DNA of 64,000 bases, from positions 2,418,001-2,482,000 of the forward strand of contig NZ_CP009755.1 in NCBI RefSeq assembly GCF_000772085.1, read 5' to 3'. Source of the stretch: Curtobacterium sp. MR_MD2014 (GTDB lineage: Bacteria > Actinomycetota > Actinomycetes > Actinomycetales > Microbacteriaceae). How positions within the stretch are numbered: the stretch's first letter is position 1; the number at the start of each line of letters is the position of its first letter. Positions 1-8,919 of the stretch are shown in pieces. The notes beneath the pieces were generated by a model. The model worked only from the letters and a program-made list of their open reading frames with translations, had not been told where the DNA came from and did not search any database. A program made the translations under genes and the position numbers.

Positions 1-654
1 GGCGGCGACCGCAGCCGCCCAGCCGCTCGTGGTGACCGCCTGGATCTGCACGTACTGGGTGCCGAGCACGGCGACCAACCCGAAGAACACGAAGACGAAG
101 ACCTCGCCGAGGGCGTTGTAGCCGTAGGGCTTCTTCCCGCCCGTGTAGTACCAGGCCGCGACGATCGCCGCCGCCCCGACGAGGAGCAGCCACCACGTGC
201 CGGTGAGCAGCACGATCACCAGTCCGGCGACCGCCGCCAGTCCGAAGAACGTGAGCGCGACCGTGAGCACGGTGCGCGGCTTCGCCAGCCCCGCACCCGT
301 GAGCCGGGCCGGGCCGACGCGGAACTCGTCGGTGCCCCGGACGCCGTCCGAGTAGTCGTTGCTGTAGTTCACGCCGATCTGCAGGAACAGCGCGACCGCG
401 AGCGCGAGCAGGGCGACCGCCAGGTGGTGGTCGCGGCCGAGGTACGACCCGAAGTCGCCCGGTTCACCGGAGTCGACGAACGCGACGCCGGTGCCGAGCA
501 CGACCGGCACGACGCCGAGCGTGAGGGTCCGGAGCCGGGCGCCGCCGATCCAGTCGCTCGCGGTCGCCCGCTGCTTCGTGCGCTGCGGTGCCGCGGCCTT
601 CGCCGGGTTGCCGCTGCGGCCCTTGACCGGGGTCCTGTTCTTCGTACGTGCCAC
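1..654 (-). CDS. menA: 1,4-dihydroxy-2-naphthoate polyprenyltransferase, C-terminus cut by the window
   Basis: Integral membrane prenyltransferase that attaches the polyprenyl side chain to dihydroxynaphthoate in menaquinone synthesis. The visible 218 codons show a charged Lys/Arg-rich N-terminus, then hydrophobic segments, the first Asp-rich motif ([14 protein letters not shown], about residue 93) and the later [13 protein letters not shown] stretch followed by VFVFFG, both typical of MenA. Family members are about 290-310 residues, so roughly the last quarter lies outside. The GTG at 654 is preceded by TACGAT (663-668) with 8 bases between, suggesting a leaderless start. It lies 24 bases downstream of menE on the same strand. 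Confidence 0.93.
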   Translation of the reverse strand, partial: MARTKNRTPVKGRSGNPAKAAAPQRTKQRATASDWIGGARLRTLTLGVVPVVLGTGVAFVDSGEPGDFGSYLGRDHHLAVALLALAVALFLQIGVNYSNDYSDGVRGTDEFRVGPARLTGAGLAKPRTVLTVALTFFGLAAVAGLVIVLLTGTWWLLLVGAAAIVAAWYYTGGKKPYGYNALGEVFVFVFFGLVAVLGTQYVQIQAVTTSGWAAAVAA

Positions 655-678
655 GGCCGACCATCGTATCCGTGACCG

Positions 679-1830
679 CTAGGGGGTCGGTGCGCCCCCG
701 CGGTCCGCGAGTGCCCGGACGGCCCGGCGGTCGGGCTTGCCGGACGCGAGCATCGGCACCGCGTCGACGACCAGGACCTCCGCGGGACGGGCCGCACGGC
801 CCAGGGTCTCCGCGACGTGGGCGCGGACCTCGTCGAGGTCGAGCGGACGTTCCGTGACGACGACGGGCACCTCGCCCCACTCCCCGGACGCGCGCCGCGT
901 GACGACCGCGGCGTCCTGGCCCGCGAGCTCGCGCACGCGCCGTTCCACCGCCCCGAGCGGGACCTTCTCGCCACCGGACACGATGACGTCGTCGAGCCGC
1001 CCGAGCACCCGCAGCCGTCCGTCGTCGTCGGTGGTCGCAGCGTCGCCGGTCCGGTACCAGCGGTGGCCGTCGCGCTCGGCGAAGGTCCGGGCCGTGCGCT
1101 CGGGGTCGTCGAGGTACCCCTCGGCGAGCATCGGGCCGGCCAGTTCGAGGGCGCCGTCGACGAGTTCCGCGCGGACCGTCCCGAACGGCGTGCCGTCGTA
1201 CACGCAGCCACCGCTCGTCTCGCTCGCGCCGTACGTCGTGACGACCCGGACACCGGCGTCGAGGGCACGCTGCCGGAGCGGTGCGGGCGTGGCCTGGCCC
1301 CCGACGAGCACGGCGGCGAAGCGGGTCGCGGCGGCGGTGGCGCGGGGGTCGTCGAGCACGCGGGCGAGCTGCACCGGGACGAGCGAGGTGTAGCGCCGCG
1401 GCGCCTCGGGACCGACGTCGAGCCGGTCCACCGCGTCGGCGAACGCCCGGCCGTCGAAGTGTCCCGGCGGGAGGACGACGGGCGTCGTGCCCGCCGTGAC
1501 CGATCGGGTCAGCACGTTGAGCCCGGCGATGTAGTGCGTCGGCAGCGCGAGCAGCCACCGGCCGGGCCCGCCGAGCGTCGCGTCGGCGGACGCGGCGCCC
1601 GCGAGCAGCGCCTCCGACGACAGTGCCACGCGCTTGCCGGTCCCGGTGGAACCGCTCGTCTCGACCACCAGGGCGACCCGGCGGGCGACGTGCGACGGCG
1701 GGCGCGTGGGCAGCGCCGGGCCGTCCTCGGCGACGGGGAGCAGCGCGGGTCCGCCGGCGAGGGCAGCCTCCAGGCCGCGCAGCACCGCCGACGGGTCGGA
1801 CGCGCCGACGGCGACCAGCGCGCGGTTCAC
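679..1830 (-). CDS. menE: o-succinylbenzoate--CoA ligase
   Basis: Adenylate-forming enzyme that activates o-succinylbenzoate to its CoA thioester in menaquinone synthesis. Visible core motifs are the P-loop SGSTGTGKRVAL (about residue 60), TYGASETSGGCVYDG, the YRTGD hinge aspartate and the C-terminal SGKPDRRAV lysine. At about 383 residues it is a compact MenE; the N-terminal part of the AMP-binding fold is short. GTG 1830 (VNRALVAVG) was chosen because the open frame upstream of it reads through the end of menB and has no family-like residues. It starts 16 bases after the menB stop, so co-transcription with menB and menA is likely. Confidence 0.9.
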   Translation of the reverse strand: MNRALVAVGASDPSAVLRGLEAALAGGPALLPVAEDGPALPTRPPSHVARRVALVVETSGSTGTGKRVALSSEALLAGAASADATLGGPGRWLLALPTHYIAGLNVLTRSVTAGTTPVVLPPGHFDGRAFADAVDRLDVGPEAPRRYTSLVPVQLARVLDDPRATAAATRFAAVLVGGQATPAPLRQRALDAGVRVVTTYGASETSGGCVYDGTPFGTVRAELVDGALELAGPMLAEGYLDDPERTARTFAERDGHRWYRTGDAATTDDDGRLRVLGRLDDVIVSGGEKVPLGAVERRVRELAGQDAAVVTRRASGEWGEVPVVVTERPLDLDEVRAHVAETLGRAARPAEVLVVDAVPMLASGKPDRRAVRALADRGGAPTP

Positions 1831-1846
1831 CGGTGGGCCCGCGGGG

Positions 1847-2776
1847 TCAGTAGTGCCACGGGAAGGACGTCCACTCCGGCGGGCGCTTCTCGAGGAAGGC
1901 ATCCCGGCCCTCGACCGCCTCGTCGGAGGCGTAGGCGAGGCGCGTCGCCTCGCCCGCGAAGACCTGCTGGCCGACCATGCCGTCGTCCACGGCGTTGAAC
2001 GCGTACTTGAGCATGCGGATGGCTGTCGGGGACTTGCCGAGGATCGTCTCGCCCCACCGGATCGCCTCGCGTTCGAGGTCCTCGTGCCGGACCACCCTGT
2101 TCACCGCGCCCATCTCGTACGCGCGCTGCGCCGAGTACTCCTCAGCGAGGAAGAAGACCTCGCGCGCGAGCTTCTGGCCGATCTGGCGGGCGTAGTAGGC
2201 GCTGCCGTACCCGCCGTCGAAGGACCCCACGTCGGCGTCGGTCTGCTTGAACCGGCCGTGCTCCGCGCTCGCGATCGTCAGGTCCGCGACGGCGTGCAGC
2301 GAGTGCCCGCCGCCGGCGGCCCACCCGGGCACGACGGCGATGACGACCTTCGGCATCATGCGGATGAGGCGCTGGACCTCGAGGATGTGGAGCCGCCCCA
2401 TCGACGCCTGGGCGGCAGCGGGGTCGACGCCCTCCGGCGGGGCGCCTTCGTCGCCGACGTACTGGTAGCCGCTGCGGCCGCGGATGCGCTGGTCACCGCC
2501 GGAGCAGAAGGCCCAGCCCCCGTCCTTCGGGCTCGGGCCGTTGCCCGTGAGCAGGACGACACCGACGCGGGGGTCCTGTCGCGCGTCGTCGAGGGCGCGG
2601 TACAGCTCGTCGACGGTGCGGGGGCGGAAGGCGTTGCGGACCTCGGGCCGGTCGAACGCGACGCGGACGATGCCCTGCGAGACGTGCTTGTGGTACGTGA
2701 TGTCGGTGAAGTGCTCAGCGACCGGTGCGGCGGTCCAGACGTCGGGGTCGAACAGGTCGGAGACGGGAGCAGCCAT
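1847..2776 (-). CDS. menB: 1,4-dihydroxy-2-naphthoyl-CoA synthase
   Basis: Crotonase-fold enzyme that closes the second ring of o-succinylbenzoyl-CoA to give dihydroxynaphthoyl-CoA. Visible signatures: the oxyanion-hole segment GNGPSPKDGGWAFCSGGDQR, the second one VVPGWAAGGGHSLHAVADL, and the MenB-specific tail DAFLEKRPPEW with SFPWHY at the end. Length is 309 residues, usual for actinobacterial MenB. A TACGGT hexamer ends 6 bases before ATG 2776, consistent with a leaderless message. First gene of the menB-menE-menA run. Confidence 0.95.
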   Translation of the reverse strand: MAAPVSDLFDPDVWTAAPVAEHFTDITYHKHVSQGIVRVAFDRPEVRNAFRPRTVDELYRALDDARQDPRVGVVLLTGNGPSPKDGGWAFCSGGDQRIRGRSGYQYVGDEGAPPEGVDPAAAQASMGRLHILEVQRLIRMMPKVVIAVVPGWAAGGGHSLHAVADLTIASAEHGRFKQTDADVGSFDGGYGSAYYARQIGQKLAREVFFLAEEYSAQRAYEMGAVNRVVRHEDLEREAIRWGETILGKSPTAIRMLKYAFNAVDDGMVGQQVFAGEATRLAYASDEAVEGRDAFLEKRPPEWTSFPWHY

Positions 2777-2855
2777 GTGCCCACCGTATCGCCGGCGCCC
2801 GGCGCCCGGCGCCGGCCCGCGCCCGAGGCGGGCCGTGGTGCGGTGCCGTCCCGCG

Positions 2856-3440
2856 CTAGGTGCCCGAGAGGGCCTCGGGCACGAGGACGACGAGCAGCAC
2901 GATGAGGATGACCGGGTTCGCGAAGAAGGCGAGCACGACCCCGATCGCGCCGTACCAACGGCCGAACGACCCGACCGCGGCGATGAAGCCGAGCACCGCA
3001 GCGATGAGGGTGAGGAAGACCACCACGAAGCAGATGCCGAACGCGAAGGTGGTGTCGCCGCCCATGAAGACCGCGAACGCACTCGCGTCGACCGCGGCGG
3101 AGACGACGGCGAGCCCGAGGGCGATCTTGCCGACGATCGGGTTCCGACGCCGCCGGGCGGACCGTTCGAGGGCCCGGGCGTCGACGGTGTTCCGCTGCAT
3201 CAGCCGCTCGAAGTCGCCGGTGTCACCGGACCGGCTCCCGGCGCTCGCTGTCGGCCGTGTCGTCCCGGGGGCGGCGGCGCGCTGCGGCGCCGCCGGTCGC
3301 GCGGCACCGGAGCGCTGCACTGCCGAGCGCTGGGCTGCGGCACGTTGGGCCGCCGCGCGCTGGGCCGCGGTCGGCTGCGCGGCCGCACGCTGCGCTGCTG
3401 CACGCTGCGCGGCTGCGCGCTGCTGCGGATCCGACGCCAC
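2856..3440 (-). CDS. hypothetical membrane protein with Ala/Gln/Arg repeat N-terminus
   Basis: Function not recognised. Residues about 8-45 are a low-complexity run of AAAQR-type repeats, followed by a short charged region (FERLMQRNTVDARALERSARRRRN) and then three or four hydrophobic segments with FGRWYGAIGVV and FFANPVILIVLL near the end. The predicted product is a small membrane protein with a disordered N-terminus. Start is GTG 3440, with a GGGAGGG purine stretch just upstream. It ends 79 bases before menB on the same strand, but nothing in the sequence ties it to menaquinone synthesis. Most family members in related bacteria are expected to be uncharacterised. Confidence 0.75.
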   Translation of the reverse strand: MASDPQQRAAAQRAAAQRAAAQPTAAQRAAAQRAAAQRSAVQRSGAARPAAPQRAAAPGTTRPTASAGSRSGDTGDFERLMQRNTVDARALERSARRRRNPIVGKIALGLAVVSAAVDASAFAVFMGGDTTFAFGICFVVVFLTLIAAVLGFIAAVGSFGRWYGAIGVVLAFFANPVILIVLLVVLVPEALSGT

Positions 3441-3638
3441 CGGCCCTCCCTCTCCTCGGTCCCCTCACGGACGCGCCACGGTGGTCCGTGACGACGCCGG
3501 CGCTGGGCCGACCGGTGCATGCTAGTGCCCGGCCCTGGCGGTCGGCTCCGAGGAACCGGCGGGAGCGCTGGACGCGCGACCAGCCCCTGCCGCCCACCGC
3601 GTCCGGGCACCGCACCTGCCCGTGCGCGAGGATGGGGT

Positions 3639-4619
3639 GTGCTCCCCGACCTCGCCGACCTGACCGCCGACGCCCACGTCGTCGCACTCCCGATGCGCGT
3701 CCGCTTCCGCGGCATCACCGTCCGCGAGGCCCTGGTGCTCCGCGGACCCACCGGGTGGACCGAGTTCTCGCCCTTCGTCGAGTACGACGACCGGGAGGCG
3801 ACCGCGTGGCTCCGGAGCACGATCGACTTCGGGTGGACCGAGCACGACCCCGCCGCCGACGCCGTGCCCGTCAACGCCACGGTGCCCGCCGTCGGACCGG
3901 ACGCGGTCGCCGACCTCCTGGCCCGCTACCCCGGCTGCACGACCGCGAAGGTCAAGGTCGCCGAGCCCGGCACGAGCACCGACGACGACGTCGCCCGCGT
4001 CGCCGAGGTCCGTCGGGTGATGGGGCCGGGAGCGGCCGTCCGGGTGGACGCCAACGGGCTCTGGTCCGTCGACCAGGCCGTCGAGGCCCTCGAACGACTC
4101 GCGCCGTACGGACTCCAGTACGCCGAACAGCCGTGCCGGTCGGTGCCGGAACTCGCCGAGCTCCGACGCCGGATCGCGGGACTCGACGTGCCCGTGGCCG
4201 CGGACGAGAGCGTGCGCCGGGCATCGGACCCGCTCGCCGTCGCCCGTGCGGGGGCGGCGGACGTGCTCGTCGTGAAGGCCCAGCCCCTCGGCGGGGTCAC
4301 CGCGGCACGGGCGATCGTGGCCGAGGCGGGGCTGCCGTGCGTCGTGTCGAGTGCGCTCGACACGTCCGTGGGGCTCGGGACCGGGGCGTTCCTCGCGGCG
4401 GCGGCGATGAGCCCCGGCTACGCCGCCGGGCTCGGGACGGCGGCCATGTTCGAGACGGACGTCACCGACACGCCCCTGCTGCCGGTCGACGGTCGGGTGC
4501 CGGTCCGCCGTGCGGAGGTGTCGCGGGAGCTGCTGGAGCGGAACGCGGCATCGCCGGAGCGGACGGCGTGGTGGCTCGCGCGGCTGGAGCGCGTCCACGC
4601 CCTGCTCGCCGCCGCGTAG
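3639..4619 (+). CDS. menC: o-succinylbenzoate synthase
   Basis: Enolase-superfamily dehydratase making o-succinylbenzoate in menaquinone synthesis. The active-site landmarks are in order: the KxK motif in TTAKVKVAE (about residue 108), metal ligands in RVDANG, EQPC and ADES, and the second catalytic lysine in VVKAQPLGG. Length 326 residues, normal for the family. GTG 3639 was chosen because the frame upstream encodes a non-homologous Pro/Arg-rich stretch. It faces the menB-menE-menA run divergently and ends just before a palindromic repeat that separates it from ccsB. Confidence 0.92.
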   Translation: MLPDLADLTADAHVVALPMRVRFRGITVREALVLRGPTGWTEFSPFVEYDDREATAWLRSTIDFGWTEHDPAADAVPVNATVPAVGPDAVADLLARYPGCTTAKVKVAEPGTSTDDDVARVAEVRRVMGPGAAVRVDANGLWSVDQAVEALERLAPYGLQYAEQPCRSVPELAELRRRIAGLDVPVAADESVRRASDPLAVARAGAADVLVVKAQPLGGVTAARAIVAEAGLPCVVSSALDTSVGLGTGAFLAAAAMSPGYAAGLGTAAMFETDVTDTPLLPVDGRVPVRRAEVSRELLERNAASPERTAWWLARLERVHALLAAA

Positions 4620-4790
4620 ACCGGGCTGCCGCGGGCGACGACGAGGGAGCAACCGACCGAACGGTGTCCGGGCGGCGACGAGCGCGCAGGACGTGCCGCT
4701 CACGTCCGCCGGACGGGCGAGACTCGTCGGCCTCGACCGCCGAGCGTGACAGATCGTGCCCGCTCTCGCGAGGCAGGAACGCCCGGACAC

Positions 4791-4838
4791 GACGGACGGG
4801 AGGCGCGGTGCCCGATGGCACCGCGCCTCCCGTCCGTC
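4791..4838. repeat. palindromic element copy A (GACGGACGGGAGGC family)
   Basis: Perfect inverted repeat: 22-base arms at 4791-4812 and 4817-4838 around the loop CGAT. The arm begins GACGGACGGGAGGC and continues GCGGTGCC. It sits between convergent menC and ccsB and could act as a two-way terminator. The arms are identical to those of copy D at 26787-26834. Confidence 0.9.
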
Positions 4839-4872
4839 CCGGGGTCGCCGCCGCAGCGACGCCCGGTCTGCC

Positions 4873-5865
4873 TCACAGGCCGGAGTAGCTGTGCAGGCCC
4901 TTGAAGAAGACGTTGACGACCGAGAAGTTGAACATCACCGCGGCGAACCCGATGAGCGCCAGCCACGACGACCGCGCACCGCGCCACCCGCGGGTCGCAC
5001 GCGCGTGGATGTACCCGGCGTAGACCACCCAGATGATGAAGGTCCAGACCTCCTTGGTGTCCCACCCCCAGTACCGGCCCCAGGCGCGCTCGGCCCAGAC
5101 CGCACCCGCGATGAGCGTGAAGGTCCACAGCACGAAGCCGACGAGCAGCACGCGGTAGGTCAGGACCTCGAGCCGTTCGGCGTCGGGGAGCGTCTCCATG
5201 AAGCGGAGCTGCTTCGACGCGGGACGACCCTGGCGGTACGTCTGCACGAGCTGCGCCACGGCGAGCCCGGCGCCGAGGGCGAAGAAGCCCGTCCCGGCGA
5301 TCGCGACGAAGACGTGGATGACCAGCCAGTACGACTGCAGCGCGGGCTGGAGCGGCACGACGGGCACCCAGTAGTTCACGGTCGCGATGCCGAGCAGGAT
5401 GATCGTCAGACCGGTGATGAACACACCGAGGAACTTCAGGTTCTGCCAGAGCTGCACGAGCAGGAAGATCAGCGTGATGAGCGCCGTGCCCGTGAGCGAG
5501 AACTCGAACATGTTGCCCCACGGGACACGGTCGGCCGCGATGCCGCGCAGGACCGTGGCACCGACGTGCAGCACGAGCGCGAGGATCGTCATCGCCATGC
5601 CGACCCGCTCGAACTTCGTCCCGCCGCCGCCGGGGCGACCCCGGTCGGCCTCGACCTTCTCGAGCACGACCGTCCCGCCCTGCACCGTCGCGACGGTGCG
5701 CGCGGCGGGCGCTGTCGGCGCAGCAGCCGAGGCGGACGCCACCTGACCCGACCGCTTCGCCATGTCGAGCGCGAACGAGATGAACGCGATGACGTAGACC
5801 GCCATCGCGGAGTACGTCAGGACGACCGAGTAGGTCGCGAGGTTGGTCGTCATGTCCGGGTTCAC
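4873..5865 (-). CDS. ccsB: System II cytochrome c biogenesis protein CcsB/ResC
   Basis: Membrane component of the ResBC heme-export and cytochrome c assembly complex. About eight hydrophobic segments are visible, and the diagnostic tryptophan-rich WWD-type motif reads WGRYWGWDTKEVW near residue 250, with the family histidine-bearing segments HVGATVLRG and YIHARATRGW around it. Residues about 40-85 form a variable cytoplasmic insert rich in Ala/Thr. Length 330 residues, close to the usual 300-330. Its start overlaps the resB stop by four bases (ATGA), so the two are translationally coupled. Last gene of a five-gene run on this strand. Confidence 0.94.
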   Translation of the reverse strand: MNPDMTTNLATYSVVLTYSAMAVYVIAFISFALDMAKRSGQVASASAAAPTAPAARTVATVQGGTVVLEKVEADRGRPGGGGTKFERVGMAMTILALVLHVGATVLRGIAADRVPWGNMFEFSLTGTALITLIFLLVQLWQNLKFLGVFITGLTIILLGIATVNYWVPVVPLQPALQSYWLVIHVFVAIAGTGFFALGAGLAVAQLVQTYRQGRPASKQLRFMETLPDAERLEVLTYRVLLVGFVLWTFTLIAGAVWAERAWGRYWGWDTKEVWTFIIWVVYAGYIHARATRGWRGARSSWLALIGFAAVMFNFSVVNVFFKGLHSYSGL

Positions 5866-7580
5866 GCAGGGATCCTAACTCCGAGGTCCGACAGGTGCCT
5901 CTTGGCGATGTCGTCGACGGCGCGCTCGAGGTTGGGGTCCTCGCCGCGCGCCAGACCGGCGTACTCGAGGTCGTACTCGCCGTGCTCGGCTCCCCGGCGC
6001 GGGACCGCCTTCACCCACACGCGGCGGCGGGGCACGAACAGCGAGGTGAGCAGGCCGAGCACCGCGAGCACCGCGAACCCGGCGACGAACGCCTGCGAGG
6101 GGTCGTGGTGCACGTCGAGCGAGACGTAGCGCTTCACGCCGTCGAAGGTGATCGAGCCGGTACCGTCCGGCAGGGTCTTCGTCTGACCGGGCTTCAGCTC
6201 GATGCTCGGGGTCGTCGACTGCCGCCCGGCGATCTGCTCGAGACCGCTGGTGTCGAGCGAGTACACGCTCTGCGGGACGCCGCTGTCGAGACCGAGGTCG
6301 CCGCGGTACACCTGCAGGGTCAGGAGCGGGTTCTGCGCGTCCGGGTAGGCACTGGCGAACGCGCCGGTCGACAGCTTCGACGCCGTCGGGTAGAAGAACC
6401 CGACGAGCCCGAGCTGCGACGGCGAGGCGTCGGGCACCTTGATGACGCCGGTGGACGTGTAGTTCGCGTCCTCGGGCAGGAACGGCACGACGTCCTGGAA
6501 CGCCACGTTCCCCTTGCCGTCGCGGATCGTGACCTGCATCGCGTAGCCGTTGCCGAGCAGGTAGACGTTCGTGCCACCGACCGACAGCGGGTCGTTCACG
6601 CCGATGCGACCGGTCTTCGGCTCCTGGCCCTTCTCGCGGCTCGTCACCGTCGCCGAGTAGTCCAGTGCCTGGCCGAGGGCGTCGAGGTTCTTCTCCTCGT
6701 ACGTCGTGGTGAACTTGTCGAGCGTCAGGTTGTAGCCCTGCAGGTCGGTCTGCCGGAACCAGCGGCCGGGGTTGAACGAGTCGTAGGAGCCGAGGACGTT
6801 CGAGAACGTCTGCCCCTCGACCAGGAGTCGCTGCCCGGTGTAGCTGAAGCCACCGCCGAGGCCGACCGCCACGAGCACGCCGACGAGCGCCGCGTGGAAG
6901 ACGAGGTTGCCGGTCTCGCGCAGGTACCCGCGCTCCGCGCTCACGGAGTCGCCGAACCGCTCGACCCGGTAGCCGGACCGCTTGAGCAGTGCCGCCGCGC
7001 GCGTCACGGCCTCGTCGACGGACGGGAGGCTCGTGGTCGCGTCCGCCTCGACCGGGACGGACCGGTAGCCGGCGAGTCGGCCGAGACGCACCGGCGTCCT
7101 CGGCGGTCGCGTCCGGAGCGCCTGCCAGTGGTGCTTCGTGCGCGGGACGATGCACCCGATGAGCGAGACGAACAGCAGCAGGTAGATCGCCGAGAACCAC
7201 ACCGAGGTGTAGGTGTCGAAGACCTGCAGTGTGTCGAGCACGGGGAAGAGCTGCGGGTGGTCCGCCTTGTACTGCACGACGCCGTTCGGGTCGGCGGTGC
7301 GCTGCGGCACGAGGGATCCCGGGATCGCCGCGAGCGCCAGGAGCATGAGCAGGAAGAGCGCCGTGCGCATGCTCGTCAGCTGCCGCCAGAAGAAGCGGAC
7401 GTAGCCGACGAACCCGAGCTTCGGCTGCGTCGGGCCGTCGTCCGCTCCGGGGGCCGGTGCGGCACTGTCGACGTGGTCGGACGGCCGCATCGGGTCGGCG
7501 CCCGCGGACACGTCGTCCGCGGACCCCGGTCCGCTACCCGACTGCTCGGGGGTGGTGTCGCGCTCAGACCGCGGGGACAA
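5862..7580 (-). CDS. resB: System II cytochrome c biogenesis protein ResB
   Basis: Partner of CcsB in apocytochrome c-heme ligation outside the membrane. The 572 residues show an acidic N-terminal extension of about 50 residues, a TM segment after RFFWRQLTSMRTAL, two more in the first third (YLLLFVSLIGCIVP; LVFHAALVGVLVAVGLG), a long extracytoplasmic domain, and a final TM (FVAGFAVLAVLGLLTSLFVP) before a basic tail. This TM-TM-TM-loop-TM plan matches ResB. The gene overlaps ccdA by 17 bases and ccsB by 4, so it is inside one operon. Confidence 0.93.
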   Translation of the reverse strand: MSPRSERDTTPEQSGSGPGSADDVSAGADPMRPSDHVDSAAPAPGADDGPTQPKLGFVGYVRFFWRQLTSMRTALFLLMLLALAAIPGSLVPQRTADPNGVVQYKADHPQLFPVLDTLQVFDTYTSVWFSAIYLLLFVSLIGCIVPRTKHHWQALRTRPPRTPVRLGRLAGYRSVPVEADATTSLPSVDEAVTRAAALLKRSGYRVERFGDSVSAERGYLRETGNLVFHAALVGVLVAVGLGGGFSYTGQRLLVEGQTFSNVLGSYDSFNPGRWFRQTDLQGYNLTLDKFTTTYEEKNLDALGQALDYSATVTSREKGQEPKTGRIGVNDPLSVGGTNVYLLGNGYAMQVTIRDGKGNVAFQDVVPFLPEDANYTSTGVIKVPDASPSQLGLVGFFYPTASKLSTGAFASAYPDAQNPLLTLQVYRGDLGLDSGVPQSVYSLDTSGLEQIAGRQSTTPSIELKPGQTKTLPDGTGSITFDGVKRYVSLDVHHDPSQAFVAGFAVLAVLGLLTSLFVPRRRVWVKAVPRRGAEHGEYDLEYAGLARGEDPNLERAVDDIAKRHLSDLGVRIPA

Positions 7581-8304
7581 AGCTCTGGATCACCGCCCCG
7601 AGGCTCGACATGACGGCCGACCAGATGCCGGTGACCATGAGCAGACCGATGACGATCAGGATCGCTCCTCCGATGATGTTGACGGTGCGCATGTGACGCT
7701 TCACGATGCGGATCGCGCCGGTCGCCCACCCGGCGCCGAGCGCGACGAGGACGAACGGGATGCCGAGCCCGAGGCAGTACGCGACGCCGAGCCACATGCC
7801 CTGCCACGCGCTGCCGGACTGCACGCTGAGCAGGTTGATCGCTGCGAGCGTCGGCCCGAGGCACGGGGTCCAGCCGAGGCCGAACACGATGCCGAGCAGC
7901 GGCGCCCCGACCAGGCCAGTCGCGGGGGTCCACGACGGCTTGATCGAGCGCTGCAGGAAGGTGAAGCGTCCGATGAACACCAGGCCCATCGTGATCACGA
8001 CGACACCGAGGACCTGCGTGATGAGGTCACGCCACCGGACGAGCCAGAAGCCGAGCGCACCGAAGACCGTCGTGTAGGCGACGAACACCGCGGTGAAGCC
8101 GAGCACGAAGAGCACGACGCCGAGCACGACCCGACCGCGGCGCTGCCCACCCTCGGCGATCCCGCCGACGTACCCGAGGTAGCCCGGTACGAGCGGGAGC
8201 ACGCACGGGGAGAGGAACGACACGAGCCCGGCCAGTGCTGCCACGGGCAACGCGACCAGCATCTGGCCGCTCAGGATCGCGTCCGCGAAGGGGTTGCCGG
8301 GCAC
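7564..8304 (-). CDS. ccdA: cytochrome c biogenesis thiol transporter CcdA
   Basis: Six-TM DsbD-type transporter that carries reducing equivalents from cytoplasmic thioredoxin to the extracytoplasmic thioredoxin-like protein that keeps apocytochrome c cysteines reduced. The two essential membrane cysteines are visible in SFLSPCVLPLVPGYLGY (near residue 35) and GWTPCLGPTL (near residue 140). Length 246 residues, normal. It lies 3 bases downstream of the thioredoxin-like lipoprotein gene and overlaps resB, as expected for a System II operon. Confidence 0.95.
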   Translation of the reverse strand: MPGNPFADAILSGQMLVALPVAALAGLVSFLSPCVLPLVPGYLGYVGGIAEGGQRRGRVVLGVVLFVLGFTAVFVAYTTVFGALGFWLVRWRDLITQVLGVVVITMGLVFIGRFTFLQRSIKPSWTPATGLVGAPLLGIVFGLGWTPCLGPTLAAINLLSVQSGSAWQGMWLGVAYCLGLGIPFVLVALGAGWATGAIRIVKRHMRTVNIIGGAILIVIGLLMVTGIWSAVMSSLGAVIQSFVPAV

Positions 8305-8307
8305 GGG

Positions 8308-8919
8308 TCAGGACGCCTTGCCGTCGAGCTCGTCGCTGACCAGGGTCTGCAGGATGCTCTTGCCGTCGATCGCGCCGAGGACGCGGGCGGCGACGCGGCC
8401 CTGCTTGTCGAGGACGATCGTGGCGGGCACGGCGTTCGGAGCGATCTGCCCGGACAGCGCGAGCTGCACGGTGCCGTCGCGGGCGTCGAGGACGGTCGGG
8501 TAGTCGACGCCGAAGGTGCGCTCGAACGCCGCCGCCGTGCCCTCCTCGTCACGCACGTTGACGCCCACGAAGACCACGTCGTCGTCGGCGTACTGGTCGT
8601 GCACCTGGTTGAGGTACTTCGCCTCGGCCCGGCACGGCGGGCAGCCGGCGTACCAGAAGTTGAGCACGACGACCTTGCCGCGGAGCTCCTCCGCCGAGAC
8701 GGTGTCGCCGTCGGTGTCCTTCGTCGTGAAGTCGACCGGGGCGCTCCGCTCGTCCGTCGCGACCTCGGTCACCGCACCGGTGCCGGAGATGTAGTTCTGG
8801 GTGGTGCCGCTGCCGTACTGGCGGGACAGGTCGTCGTTCGACGACGAGCACCCGGCGAGCGCCAGGGCTGCGATCACCGCCGAGGCCGCGACGGCGGCGA
8901 TCCGGCTGCGTGCGGACAT
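8308..8919 (-). CDS. TlpA/ResA-like thioredoxin-fold lipoprotein
   Basis: Extracytoplasmic thiol-disulfide oxidoreductase for cytochrome c maturation. A lipoprotein signal peptide ends in LALAGC (lipobox cysteine near residue 24). The thioredoxin domain carries the active site WYAGCPPCRAE (about residue 95) and the cis-proline region NAVPATIVLD. Length 203 residues. The ATG at 8919 overlaps the upstream stop in the arrangement TGATG. A neighbouring CcdA is its likely electron donor and ResB/CcsB the assembly machine. Confidence 0.92.
   Translation of the reverse strand: MSARSRIAAVAASAVIAALALAGCSSSNDDLSRQYGSGTTQNYISGTGAVTEVATDERSAPVDFTTKDTDGDTVSAEELRGKVVVLNFWYAGCPPCRAEAKYLNQVHDQYADDDVVFVGVNVRDEEGTAAAFERTFGVDYPTVLDARDGTVQLALSGQIAPNAVPATIVLDKQGRVAARVLGAIDGKSILQTLVSDELDGKAS

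Noticed and set aside
7015..7036. GACGGACGGGAGGCTCGTGG inside resB as another element copy
   Set aside because: Only one arm is present and it encodes conserved-looking ResB residues; likely chance in GC-rich code. The same holds for 42363-42376 and 46583-46600.
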